Below are positions 1-9,082 of a stretch of DNA of 15,935 bases, piece after piece (position 1 is the stretch's first letter; every line of letters begins with the position of its first letter). The notes below the pieces were generated by a model, which ran no database searches, was not told where the DNA came from, and was given only the letters and a program-made list of their open reading frames with translations. The translations under genes and the position numbers were made by a program. Origin of the DNA: Candolleomyces eurysporus (lineage: Eukaryota; Basidiomycota; Agaricomycetes; Agaricales; Psathyrellaceae); NCBI GenBank assembly GCA_027579435.1, contig JANBPK010001029.1, positions 1,579-17,513 on the forward strand. Reading direction: 5' to 3'.

Positions 1-240
1 CNNNNANNTTATTCAAAGTTGGCGATGGCCCTCCAACCCGGTGTGACCCTTCCCTATTCCAAACATCGGNNGCCAATGTGTGGGGACACNGAGCAGCCTG
101 TTTATGCTACTGCTGGTTCCAGCAAGCNCANGATGTATGTTANCTTNCCNGTCACCTGGCATGTCTGANGTTTAATCCAGTCCNTCCCCNAGGAAAACCC
201 TNGCCCATCAAGCAGCTGTCTTAAACATCNGCAGGCGATT

Positions 241-822
241 TTGGAATACCTCAATAATATAACACCGGTGATGTGCATTATGGCAGNGCTGTTGAGGATC
301 ATGAACCCAGCCCAATTTTCCCAATGCTTCNGACTCTCAAAGNGGATTGCATGTGTCCCTGTAAATCATCGGCAGGACATGCTCNACCTCTTGGAGTTTT
401 GGTCTTCCCCATTTCACTGTATGCAGCTCATTGTCAACCGAGAGACCTTGGATCACAGAGACACTCGAGGGTGGGCACTTGGATACGACCTCCTGGCNAC
501 CTTNGGAAACTACNACAATGGGGTCTTATCTCTCCCAACCATAGGACTCAAATGCACATACAATCTGGGTACGGTCACCGGACTCATGGGCAAGATCTTC
601 ATCCACAGTGTTTGGCCAGTCAACGGTGAACGATTCTGCTTTGCACAATTTGTTCGGCCTTGCATGTTTTTGTGTGCCTTCCTGGGGAAGCCAGAACCAC
701 AGCTGCCTTCCATCTTGCTTATCGAAAACATCGGAAATCTGACTGGGAATTTCCATTGGGAGAGGTATGGAGCGACACCAAACACCTATACTTTNGCGCC
801 CATGAGCGTCACCCATATATAG
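241..822 (+). pseudogene. TET/JBP-like 2OG-Fe(II) dioxygenase relic, copy 1 (C-terminal half)
   Basis: This open frame resembles the C-terminal, catalytic part of the basidiomycete TET/JBP-type dioxygenases, enzymes of the double-stranded beta-helix fold that oxidise 5-methylcytosine or thymine in DNA. The family call rests on remembered patterns, not on a search. Visible elements in order are a helical MNPAQF segment, NRET followed by His-Arg-Asp (454-462, the HxD iron motif), a YNLGTVTGLMGK strand, the distal His (604-606) and an Arg in GERFCF (631-633) that fits the 2-oxoglutarate-binding residue. All the key residues are therefore present. The N-terminal half is missing: before 241 the same frame soon meets stops, and N bases interrupt it. 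Several N positions lie within otherwise sensible codons, so they look like unresolved bases. Fungal members of this family are known to be spread with KDZ DNA transposons, but no transposase is visible here. An intact gene with unresolved introns cannot be excluded. Confidence 0.6.
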
Positions 823-1182
823 TAACTGTCAGAGCACGTGCATGGGAGTNGGGACCTAACTAGGAAAATGAAATTTTTTGACTGCAAACCTTAATCNAGC
901 TCCTTCTCTCNTACCCACCTTCCNCATATCTAATATTTGCTTCATGTCATCCAATNGGCTAACANGTGTAAAGCTAACTTGTCTCACCNCATTGCAAATA
1001 TGGGATACCGAGCTNGGCCCCACAAGNGCCACCGAAGCAATCAGNTGTGACGTTAGAATTCCGACAGAAATAGNCGACCTCCTGGCNGACATCACTCAAG
1101 CAGTCNGGGCATGTGTGTCCNCTTTTAGAAANCAAGGTACCGCCACTTTGATATACCCCGGCCGCNGGGCTAACTATTCTTA

Positions 1183-2249
1183 GTGCCTCTAGGGATCAAA
1201 TCAATTGAAGACGTCATTAGACACAAGGGTGAAGTTGACTTGTGGAGTCCAGGTCACGGTGTTACTGGCCNGCCTTTCGTTGTCNTAGATCAAGAAGAGC
1301 GGCTCGTCGCGTGGAATATCCCCNGTGCAATATCTCCCCGCCTGCAAAAGATCACAGAAACCNCGGTGGCATCTCTCCTTGCCAATGTTCCCGACTTCCT
1401 AAGCAGCCCAGGAACATACGGCGAAGCCGAGTATCCCTGCTCCTCGAAATATCGTCCTGGGATGGCCCGCCTTTCACCTTGTTGTTTCATGGATACAGCG
1501 CAATTAGCAAGTGTCATCCCCNTACTTNTTTGACGACCAACTAATCTCAATATTAGAAACCNGGCCCAACAAGGGTANGCAGAAACCATCCTGTGGCNGT
1601 CAAAACATTTTTTGAAAACCTGGAACCCTTGTTCTGCATCCTCTCTGCAATCGATCACATTATTTTCCCTCATCAATATCAGCAGATGGAANGGGTCTGG
1701 CNGCATCTCTCCAAAGCAGAGGTNGACAATCAGGNCTTGGTGAACNATTTGTNGCCCTCATTTTGCCTCCCATTCCCACTCCTCCAGCTTTTATCCAACT
1801 ACTCTCGTCCTACCGCGCCTTACAAGCCAGCAAGTTGGCAGCGAGATTGGGTAGTGCATGCACAGTTCAGGGACTTTGCACCAGGACTGGTCGACCCGCC
1901 TGCATGTGCTCACACCAGTGTTTGTGAGCCAGGCACTGTTACTGCCGTCATGGTGCGCTATATTCCCCATGGTTTCCCACCTGTCGCCAGGGAACAATTC
2001 ATCCTCACACAATCATTTTGCAATCCCCTTGTCCATTATGTTGGCCTTGCAGACCTACCAGCTAGAGCCTCTGCCTCAATCAAGAACATTGTTGCTGCCA
2101 CCTCAACAGAGGACCACAACCTCAGTAAACTGAGAAAGGTTGATTCTCAAGTTTACAAGTGGAAGCCCTCTGGAATCCCAGAACACTATTGTGCCTGTTG
2201 TTGGGAGGACTCTACTATAAGCCATGTTTGTTACCATCGTCCATCTTGA
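1183..2249 (+). pseudogene. TET/JBP-like dioxygenase relic, copy 2, active site lost
   Basis: Two frames carry this second copy. Bases 1183-1533 match the N-terminal part of the same family, with FVV-x-DQEERLVAWNIP and a later LSPCCF segment; bases 1593-2249 match the C-terminal part. The C-terminal part lines up with copy 1 almost without gaps: CILSAIDHIIFPHQY against CIMA-x-LLRIMNPAQF, and GTVTAVMVRYIPHGFPPV against GTVTGLMGKIFIHSVWPV, with the distal His (1968-1970) in the same place. The HxD iron motif is absent, replaced by a Thr-Ala-Pro-Tyr-Lys stretch, and the 2-oxoglutarate Arg position reads Gln (REQF). The frame changes between 1533 and 1593, next to several Ns, so an unread intron or sequence errors could explain that break. 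The lost ligands cannot be explained that way. I infer a non-catalytic relic, or a protein that kept the fold for another use. Confidence 0.5.
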
Positions 2250-3173
2250 TGCATTCTAAGATATACCTTAGATGCTCTCCCTCAAAACTCTGTAGAATTA
2301 GACCCAGTTTGCTGGTGCACTATACCCAGAATTACGTACCATTTATTTTCTTTAGCTGTCAAAACCCGTCATACAGACGATACAATTTTCAGTTGGGCTG
2401 GATGCAGAGAATTTTAATAAGCTTACTACCTGGTAATATCGGTAGCGGTGAACGATATAAATTATGACCAACCCTGGTGATACGACTGCGTCTGTTTTAG
2501 CAAATACAAGTTCAATTTTCGCAATAATAAACTACAAATTTGATGCAGTCTGAGTCTCTAAGTATAAGAACAACTACACTATCGATAAGGTTCACGTGGC
2601 TTGAGAAGGAAAAGAGTTAGTACTATGACTCTAGGGACACGAGAGTTGAAGCTACTCAAGGCTGTCAACTTGAAACTGCCCCAGTTGTATCATACCCTGA
2701 CCGGAGAAGCTACATTAGTTGATGTTGTGCTAAAAGTCAGGCAGCTCAACTGAAGCGGCTTCAGAAAGTCATATACCTTTACAACGCAACTGTTGGGACT
2801 CTCAGGCGGCACTACCAGGGAGTTCAGAAATCAGGCAGCTTCATATTAATTGAGTACAAGTGCTGGAGCGGCTTGAGGAGACTTTCGAAACAATAAAGTC
2901 CATGGCTAGTGGCGTGGCCGGGTGGCTGGGATAAACTCTGACGTGGTGCAAGGAACTGAAGCGGCGCAAGTCCTGAGTCAAGGGAATGACCAGACCGACT
3001 TTTGGCATCAGGTGAAAAGGTGCAGGTGACTTCGGACGAGGCAACCGTACCTATCCAAGTGGCTTGAGACTAGCAACGAGAGCAGGGGACACGGAGCACG
3101 GATGCCTGTCCACTCTTGATCATCAGTCGGCATCTCACGCGGTGATACGCTGTCTGCGTAGACACCCTCTCAA

Positions 3174-3204
3174 ATTCGCGAACCTATTTGTAAAGTTCGC
3201 GAAT
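3174..3204. repeat. Perfect inverted repeat made of two TTCGCGAA palindromes
   Basis: ATTCGCGAAC (3174-3183) and GTTCGCGAAT (3195-3204) are exact reverse complements separated by 11 bases. Each arm also contains the self-complementary octamer TTCGCGAA. The two octamer centres are 21 bp apart, about two helical turns. The element could form a 10-bp hairpin or bind a pair of dimeric proteins on one face of the helix; both are inferences. Confidence 0.85.
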
Positions 3205-3255
3205 CAACATAGATAATTAAAGAGATCTTCTGGAAGGAAGGGAAATATAAGAGTT

Positions 3256-3480
3256 GGAGTTAACCCTGACTGTCAACTAAGCAGACGCCCTAGAGAACGA
3301 TAGAATGTGGAGTAAGACGGTTCTGCGACGACACTTTAAGTTCACAAAGGTCTCGCGAACGTATCTGAAATGCAGTCATACTATTCAAAGTCTAACTAGC
3401 ATGCCTGACCTGGCAAGGTACAATGCTAGAGAGAGTTGCACACATTACAAGGGAATTCACCCTGACATTTGCTAAGCAGA
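3256..3480. repeat. Two diverged copies of a roughly 40-base unit about 195 bp apart
   Basis: ACCCTGAC followed by CTAAGCAGA occurs at 3263-3285 and again at 3459-3480. The two words keep nearly the same spacing in both copies (offsets of 196 and 195), and the bases around them are partly alike. This suggests an old duplication inside the non-coding stretch. Similarity outside the shared words is low, so the extent is uncertain. Confidence 0.35.
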
Positions 3481-4497
3481 AGACTTCACGAAGCAGCCGG
3501 TGGCTTCGAGAATTGATGAGCAATCCGCTAAGTCAATAAGCGTTGACGCGACCCAAATTTGGAAGGAACGGGAGCAGTGATCAATATCAGACAGCTACTC
3601 CGAAGTTCGTGAACCTGCTCAGAAAACCGGAAAGTAAGACTAAAGCTTATGTGGTTATCTACCTGAAGCTCAGTCAGCCTGTCCATAGCCAAGAGAAAGA
3701 AAGAGTCAGCAGAGTAGTGAAGCAGTATGGCTCGGTGGAGCCAAGCACCCAAAATTCGGATCAATTCGTCGGATTAGGTGCACGAACAGAAGGGTGCGCT
3801 CTCCAGAAGCAATCCTCAGTGAATATCCATGTGGACTCGACAACAGCCGTGCCCAGAACAGGTTCGCGAAGTGCCTAGGCTGCGTTCTATGGTTCGAGAC
3901 TCAACTCTCGGCCTTTGATACCCTCATGTGATTGTGTTTCTTATCTCTCTCTGTCTCTGTCATCTATTTGTTTCCCCACCTATTTGCCAAACAATAATTG
4001 CCTATATCTACATTTCTGTTTTATCTATTATAGCATTAGCGGGTAGCTAACATTTGTATTTCGCGTCGGGACCATGTTCCCAGGAATCTACGAGAGCCAT
4101 CTGTTATCGAGAAAAGAGTGTTTAAGTTTGCAAAGTCAATCAGAGTCGAGTTACTTGCGTTTATCGAATCGTTCTTGCGTTCAAGTTGCTTGAAGCCGTG
4201 TCCTCTGTTTGCGAAGTTATCCGTCATATCTCGAACCTTACTGTGTGTTAGCGAAGTCACTTTGTGAAGCATTTCTATCGTTGCTGGTTGAGCCTTAGCT
4301 CCCCCTCGAACTTGCGATTGTACAAGAAGAGTTCTAGAAGCCTCTGTCGACTAGACTTTGAGCTTTTACCTATACCCCTTGCCCGCCTTTATCTTCATGA
4401 AGGTATTTGGTGTGTTGTGTTGTGGTTGTGTGTGTGTGTTTTAGTTCTATAGTTTGGTTGTTAGAGCGCCCTAGTTCGCTACCTGCACATCATCTAT

Positions 4498-4513
4498 TGG
4501 AGCCCACCGCGAG
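4498..4513 (+). other. Candidate primer binding site (PBS)
   Basis: TGGAGCCCACCGCGAG begins with TGG, as expected for the complement of a tRNA CCA end. Its complement reads as a well-formed tRNA 3' end: five T-stem bases starting with the conserved C61, seven acceptor bases, a discriminator base, then CCA. It lies about 110 bases before the gag open frame. The tRNA species was not identified, and no LTR end with a clear CA dinucleotide directly abuts it. Confidence 0.4.
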
Positions 4514-4589
4514 GGGGAGTCTTAAAGGATCAATTGACTTCGGTTTTATTGTTTCTGCGACTTGCCTTTGCACCACCCGGTCTTTATAA

Positions 4590-6545
4590 GACTATCATTC
4601 AGTTCGCAAAGTGCGAAAAGTCATCATTCCGCCTCTCAAAGCGAGTGATCTTGTAAAGAAACAGAAAGGAAAGCAACGAGAAGAAGCTACCACTTCAGAT
4701 CATTGTTCCGAGTCTCTAGAAGTCGATCATCTTACTTCAAGAACTCAAGGAAGAAGTACAGCCAATTCCCGAAGGGCAGGACTATTGCCCGGCATCCCTA
4801 CTGTGTACCCCAGAGACATTTGTTCAGTTAAGCGTGTGCTTAAAGAGACAGCAGAACACGCCCTACAAAGCGCAGATAACCTATCAACTTTGTTAGACGA
4901 AATCGAGGAGATTGCATACAATCTTACCTCAAGTATCCGTTTAGTAGAACAAGAGAGACCAAGCCAAGAGACCACGAGCTCTTGGCCCCACAGAAAAGAA
5001 AGAACTAGAACTTCACAAAGGCCAGTTCGCTTCAAAGAAATGGCTGAAATTCTAGACCCCGAGATCATGGTAGGAGACGGACTCGAGAACATGCCTACAG
5101 GCAAACAGTTCCCTCCCAACTATGCATCGAATCGTCCGCGCTACGAAAAGTCGCGAATCTTGGATTACATTCAAGAATGTGAGGAAGTAATGGCACAGAA
5201 CAAAGTGGAGACAGACAGGATTAGGAAGAAGATCTTGTGCTACTACCTTACCTACACAGAGAGACAAGTCTGGATGCAGATGGATAAATACAAGACTGGG
5301 ACTTATGATCAGTTCAAAACCCAAGTTCTAGGATTTCATCCTGAAGCCTTGAGACAAGCCAAGGGTGACTTTTCACACCTAAGGATCGTTTGTGTGCCTT
5401 ATATGGGTACTAAGCGAAAACATTACAACTCACTGATCGAGTTTCATCCAAAGTTCAGGCACAAGGCTGGGAAGCTAGAGGATACGATCATGAGCAACCG
5501 AGAGTTAGCCGAATTATATCTGGGCACTCTTGATGAGGATTTCCGCAATCAAGTTCTCAAAGCTTTAGCGCTTGAGAATGGTAATGACAAAGAAAAAGAC
5601 TTAGTTCGAGGAACAGAACCCTTGAAGTGGGGCAAGTACCTAGAGAAAGCAGAGCACCTCGTGAATGTGAGGAAGCAGTTTTCCGATGGATTCAACTTCG
5701 AGAGGCAACTTGGGAGTGTTCTGCCCAAGCCTTTTTCCTTCACGAACCGAGCCACAGTCCCGGAAGCTCCGTCTGGACCTCCCGTCCCTAAAGAAAGTGC
5801 ACCTCCTGTCGTCAAGAAAGAACTTGACGAGGATCGCTTATTGCAGCGTTTCCATTCAATGTTGAACGAGAAGTTCAACAAGTATGATCATAAGAACGAG
5901 CGTTTCTTTGATGAAGTGAGGAATACCAAGGACAAGATGGATATCATGCTGAGGAACCCACACAACTTCTCGCTAAATCAGCAGAGTCGTCCTCAGCGGC
6001 CACCGCCGCCCATGATGAACCAAAGTTCACGAACTCCAATTTGTTACTATTGCAATCAACCAGGTCACTACCTGAATAACTGTTTGGCCCATGATGCTCA
6101 TCTGCAAGCTGGCAAAATTCAAGTCAGACCAGAAGGCCTATTCACTTCTGATGGAAGGCGCCTCATTCAGAATGAGAAAGAAAGCATGCGCGAATATGTG
6201 GACAAATATGTGACTGGAGCAGTGCAGAATATGCAAGGAATGTATGATGAAGACAAATATTCCAGGCAGCAGTTCAACTATAACTATGCCCCAGAAGTGG
6301 ACCCGGTGACTTGTGAAGAGTTCCAACAATTGCAGGCTGCTATTGAAAGCCTCGCGAACAAGCCATCGTCTTTGCGAACGCCTTTGCCACCCCAGACGCA
6401 ACAGTTCGTCCAAAATCAGGAGCCGGAGCGCGACTCTGGTTTAAATCAAATTCGTCGCAAACAAGAACACATGAGCAGGGTAATGTCTCAGATGGTGGAG
6501 ACTTTGGATGACCTCAAGGGGAGGAGCCAGTTTGTTACTACATGA
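4590..6545 (+). pseudogene. gag: Gypsy Gag with CCHC zinc knuckle
   Basis: Gag would package the element RNA into cytoplasmic virus-like particles. The frame is open for about 650 codons from the stop at 4587 to TGA at 6543-6545. A single retroviral zinc knuckle, C-x2-C-x4-H-x4-C (CYYCNQPGHYLNNC), lies at 6042-6083 and would bind RNA. The middle part is rich in charged and helical sequence (MAEILDPEIM onward), fitting a capsid-like domain, and Pro-rich linkers flank the knuckle. The first in-frame ATG is at 5040, although the 143 codons from GTG 4611 also look coding. Initiation may use a non-AUG codon, an upstream exon, or the 5040 ATG. The terminal TGA follows FVTT, where I would expect the polyprotein to continue, so it may be a nonsense mutation. 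Confidence 0.85.
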
Positions 6546-6568
6546 ACCACTCCTAGCTCTTTTGATGA

Positions 6569-7903
6569 GGATTTTCAAGAGGACTGAGGAAGGATACCTC
6601 TGCGGCGCGAAAAACCCCAGTTGGTCGCGGCAAGCAGGTTCCGGAGGCCACTCGGAGAAAACCCAACCCTGTAACTATAGAAAGTGAGTCTGAAGAAGAG
6701 GAAATCGTCGAAAAGCAAACAAGAAAAGAGTCTGTGGGAGAGACAATTGAGAAGTCTGCAAAAGGAGTTCGTTTCAGAGAACCGGTAGTGGAGCAGCCCA
6801 AGAAGAAGTTACCAGAAAGACCCTTTGTCATGGTGCCGCTGCTGAGAACTAAACCGCTCACTCCTTTTGGAGAACAACTTTGCAAAGAGGCCAGGACCAT
6901 TAGGCCTACTTCCAGTCCCCTTCCTGTACTCGAGAAAAACCATTCATATAGAAATCGTGCACCCATTGAAGATGAAGAAGCGTTGAGAAGAATTGTAGAG
7001 GAGCTGATCAATACCAAGTTCACCACAAGCTTGAAAGATCTGGCTAGTGTTTCTGCTCCTGCCAGGGAGTACTTAAAGAAGCTGATCACATGAAGAAAGG
7101 TGGCTTGCAAAGAAGGAAAAGCGTCGGATTTGGAGTACCAGATTATTTCACTCATTGATTTGGTCTCACATAGTCAGGAGGAGAAGATTGTTCAGTTCTT
7201 GAACCTCTTAGACAGCGACAAGATTCGCGAAGAAGAAACTGAAGTTCGGGAACTTGATCCAGAACCCAAACCAGTTGTCGTGAACACTTTTGTGCAGTTG
7301 GAGGACTTGCCTCGCGCTGAAGTCTTTTGTGCTAAAGACTTGCCTGGGATTCCAGATGGCGTGTTCGTGATAACAGACCCAGTTGAGCAGTATCTTCACT
7401 CGCTGGCTGATGGAGAAGAGCCTCGTCCTATTCTTGTAGCTCGAGAATCTGTTGCTCTTAGAATAGTGTTCCCATTGATCCACAAATCTGCGCAAGCAGA
7501 AGTACTTCTAGATACTGGATCTCAAATTTTCTTGATGGATGCGGATGTGGCTCGAAACTTAGGCATTGCATGGGACCCAGATATTGTCATCCATCTCCAG
7601 TCAGCAAATCGGACTGTTGAGAAGACGCTGGGCCTTGCAAAGAACGTTGAGTTTGATTTTGGAGGTGTGTTGGCCTACATTCAATTACATATCATTCGAC
7701 GACCTGCTTACAGTGTTTTGCTGGGTCGACCTTTCGACGTTGCCATGAGTAGCGAAGTCTCCAACAAGACCAATGGGGATCAGTTCTTTACCTTGAAGGA
7801 CCCCAATACTGGCAAACGGCTTACTATTTCTATGTTTGCGAAGGGAAAACCGCCGCCTCATATACAAAAAGAACTATGGAATCAGGAGGAGCGAAATTTT
7901 TGA
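6569..7903 (+). pseudogene. Gypsy retropepsin (aspartic protease) segment
   Basis: The frame opens at 6569, one base back from the Gag frame, and runs to TGA at 7901-7903, broken once by TGA at 7091-7093. The first part (to about 7090) is a low-complexity, acidic and Lys/Arg-rich linker. The protease core has the catalytic Asp in DTGS (7511-7522), a downstream hydrophobic stretch and YSVLLGRPFD, which matches the conserved ILLGRPF segment of fungal gypsy proteases. Retropepsins act as dimers and cut the Gag-Pol polyprotein. The in-frame TGA at 7091 is in a context where CGA (Arg) would fit. The segment ends beside an A AAT TTT heptamer where the reading frame moves by -1 into the next segment. 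Confidence 0.85.
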
Positions 7904-8415
7904 GCCTCGAGGATTTGATTCGCGAGGATCAAGGAGAAGTGGGACTTGTCCTCGAGCGAGATGAAGTAACAGGTGAGATGTCCTTTACCCACATGTTTAC
8001 AGCAGAAAATCATACATTTACACAAAAAGAGTTGCAGTTGGCGTATGTTCAGATGGCGATGCAAGGAATGGAGTTAGACACAGAGGAGAAGAAGTTAGCA
8101 AGTTCGCGCTTACAAACATATCTTTGTGAAGTTCGAGAAGAGGTTGCAGACCCAACTGTAGTCTTCCAGCAGCAAGAGACTAGCCCTAATACTGCCCCAA
8201 CCGGCTCGTCTCAGGATAAAAAGGCGAAGGCTAAGTTGAAAGGCGTCTCTACTGGGACTAAGTACAAGAAAGTGGCGGATAAAGTGAAGCCAGTGCTCGT
8301 GAACCTCGATGAAAAGTTCAGAATAGTTCGTGAGATCCAGGGTGACCCTTTGGCTGACCTTCCGAAGCTACCAACGCACCCTCAGGAGTTTGTACCTACT
8401 GGGAGATACACATAG
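7876..8415 (+). pseudogene. Gypsy Pol linker between protease and RT
   Basis: This frame overlaps the end of the protease frame by 28 bases and lies at -1 relative to it. It is rich in Glu and Lys, with FLSLEDLIRED, a helical MAMQGMELDTEEKKLASSRL segment and a Lys-rich stretch, and it ends with PTHPQEFVPTGRYT before TAG at 8413-8415. I know of no catalytic role for this part; in related elements it joins protease to RT. The ATG at 7876 could be used, but continuity with the protease through a frameshift reads more naturally. The text breaks off at GRYT, and the next recognisable Pol residues appear at once in another frame, which marks the probable deletion. Confidence 0.7.
7894..7927 (+). 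promoter_or_regulatory. Candidate -1 ribosomal frameshift site
   Basis: In the protease frame the bases read A AAT TTT (7894-7900), directly followed by the TGA stop (7901-7903). This fits the X XXY YYZ slippery heptamer of -1 frameshifting. A -1 slip gives AAA TTT TTG AGC and enters the linker frame. CCTCG (7905-7909) and CGAGG (7923-7927) could form a 5-bp stem four bases downstream. The alternative is loss of one T from a homopolymer run, since one added T would also join the frames. Confidence 0.35.
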
Positions 8416-8416
8416 A

Positions 8417-9082
8417 AATAAGATTGAGGCTGGAGTCTATGAACCCTCAAATTCTTCCTATAGATCGAGATGGTTCTGCGTGTTGAAGAAAGACGGCGAG
8501 AGTTTGCGAATTGTGCATAGTCTCGAGCCTCTAAATAAGGTCACTATTGCGCATTCAGGAGTTCCACCTGCTACGGAGGACTTGGCTGCTAAATTTGCGG
8601 GTCGCATGTGCGGAGGATGTCTAGATTTATATGTCGGCTATGATGAGCGACTTCTAGCTCCTGAGTCTCAAGGCTTAACAACTTTTCAGACGCCTTTTGG
8701 TGCAATGAGGCTTGTGACTTTACCGATGGGTTGGACCAATTCAGTACCCATTTTTCATGACGATGTTACCCACATTTTGCAGCCAGAGATTCCCAAAGTA
8801 ACTTGGCCGTTTCTCGATGATGTACCAGTTGGAGGTCCGAGAACTTGGTATGAAGCCAAGGATGGTGGTTATGAGACGATTCCAGAGAATTCAGGAATCC
8901 GAAGATTTGTCTGGGAACACTTCAAGAACTTGAATCGAGTGGTCCAGCGCATGAAGTATTGTGGAGGAACCTTTTCAGGAAAGAAATCGGTTCTCTGCGT
9001 GGAAGAATTTGTAGTGGTAGGCCACTTATGCACATATGAAGGAAGGAAGCCAATTCCCGAACGTGTCGAAGTTATACAATGA
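8417..9082 (+). pseudogene. pol: Gypsy reverse transcriptase, N-terminus deleted
   Basis: RT copies the element RNA into DNA inside virus-like particles. The palm and fingers are clear: EPSNSSYRSRWFCVLKKDG, RIVHSLEPLN, the first catalytic Asp region (CLDLYVGYD), LTTFQTPFGAMRL, LPMGWTNSVPIFHDD and the catalytic FLDD (8810-8821), the form of YxDD usual in this element group. YETIPENSGIRRFVWEH and FSGKKSVLCVEEFVVVGH follow. The recognisable domain starts abruptly at NKIEAGVYEP; in relatives I expect some 70-80 further residues between the preceding GRYT and this point. The frame ends at TGA 9080-9082, after which the same frame goes on directly into the RNase H part, so that stop is a point lesion. 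Confidence 0.9.

Larger units (their letters stand above)
2250..4497. other. No supported gene; candidate LTR or leader sequence of the gypsy element
   Basis: No frame here looks coding. The short open frames at 2159-2467, 3543-3878 and 4264-4452 have no recognisable motifs and lack typical coding composition. The first part (2250-3170) shows nothing I can name. From 3175 the TTCGCGAA-type palindromes begin. A pyrimidine-rich tract at about 3935-3990, an AATATAAG box at 3244-3251 and a TG-rich run before 4445 would suit a retrotransposon LTR and leader, and the stretch ends at a candidate primer binding site. I could not find the same sequence after the polypurine tract, so LTR status is not shown. 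Confidence 0.35.

Noticed and set aside
2159..2467. 102-codon open frame after TET/JBP copy 2
   Set aside because: It overlaps the homologous frame of copy 2 out of phase and has no recognisable content beyond it.
3175..3500. CRISPR-like or tandem repeat array from the TTCGCGAA copies
   Set aside because: Spacing is irregular, the unit is only eight bases, and sites continue through coding sequence far beyond any array.
3543..3878. 111-codon plus-strand open frame
   Set aside because: It starts at TTG and shows no motif, family wording or coding-like composition. It lies in the probable LTR/leader region.
3888..3912. T-arm-like GGTTCGAGACTC as a tRNA gene
   Set aside because: No acceptor, D-arm or anticodon arm can be folded around it.
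8810..8821. FLDD in place of YxDD as an inactivating RT change
   Set aside because: Phe at this position is usual in fungal gypsy elements as I know them, and both Asp residues are present.
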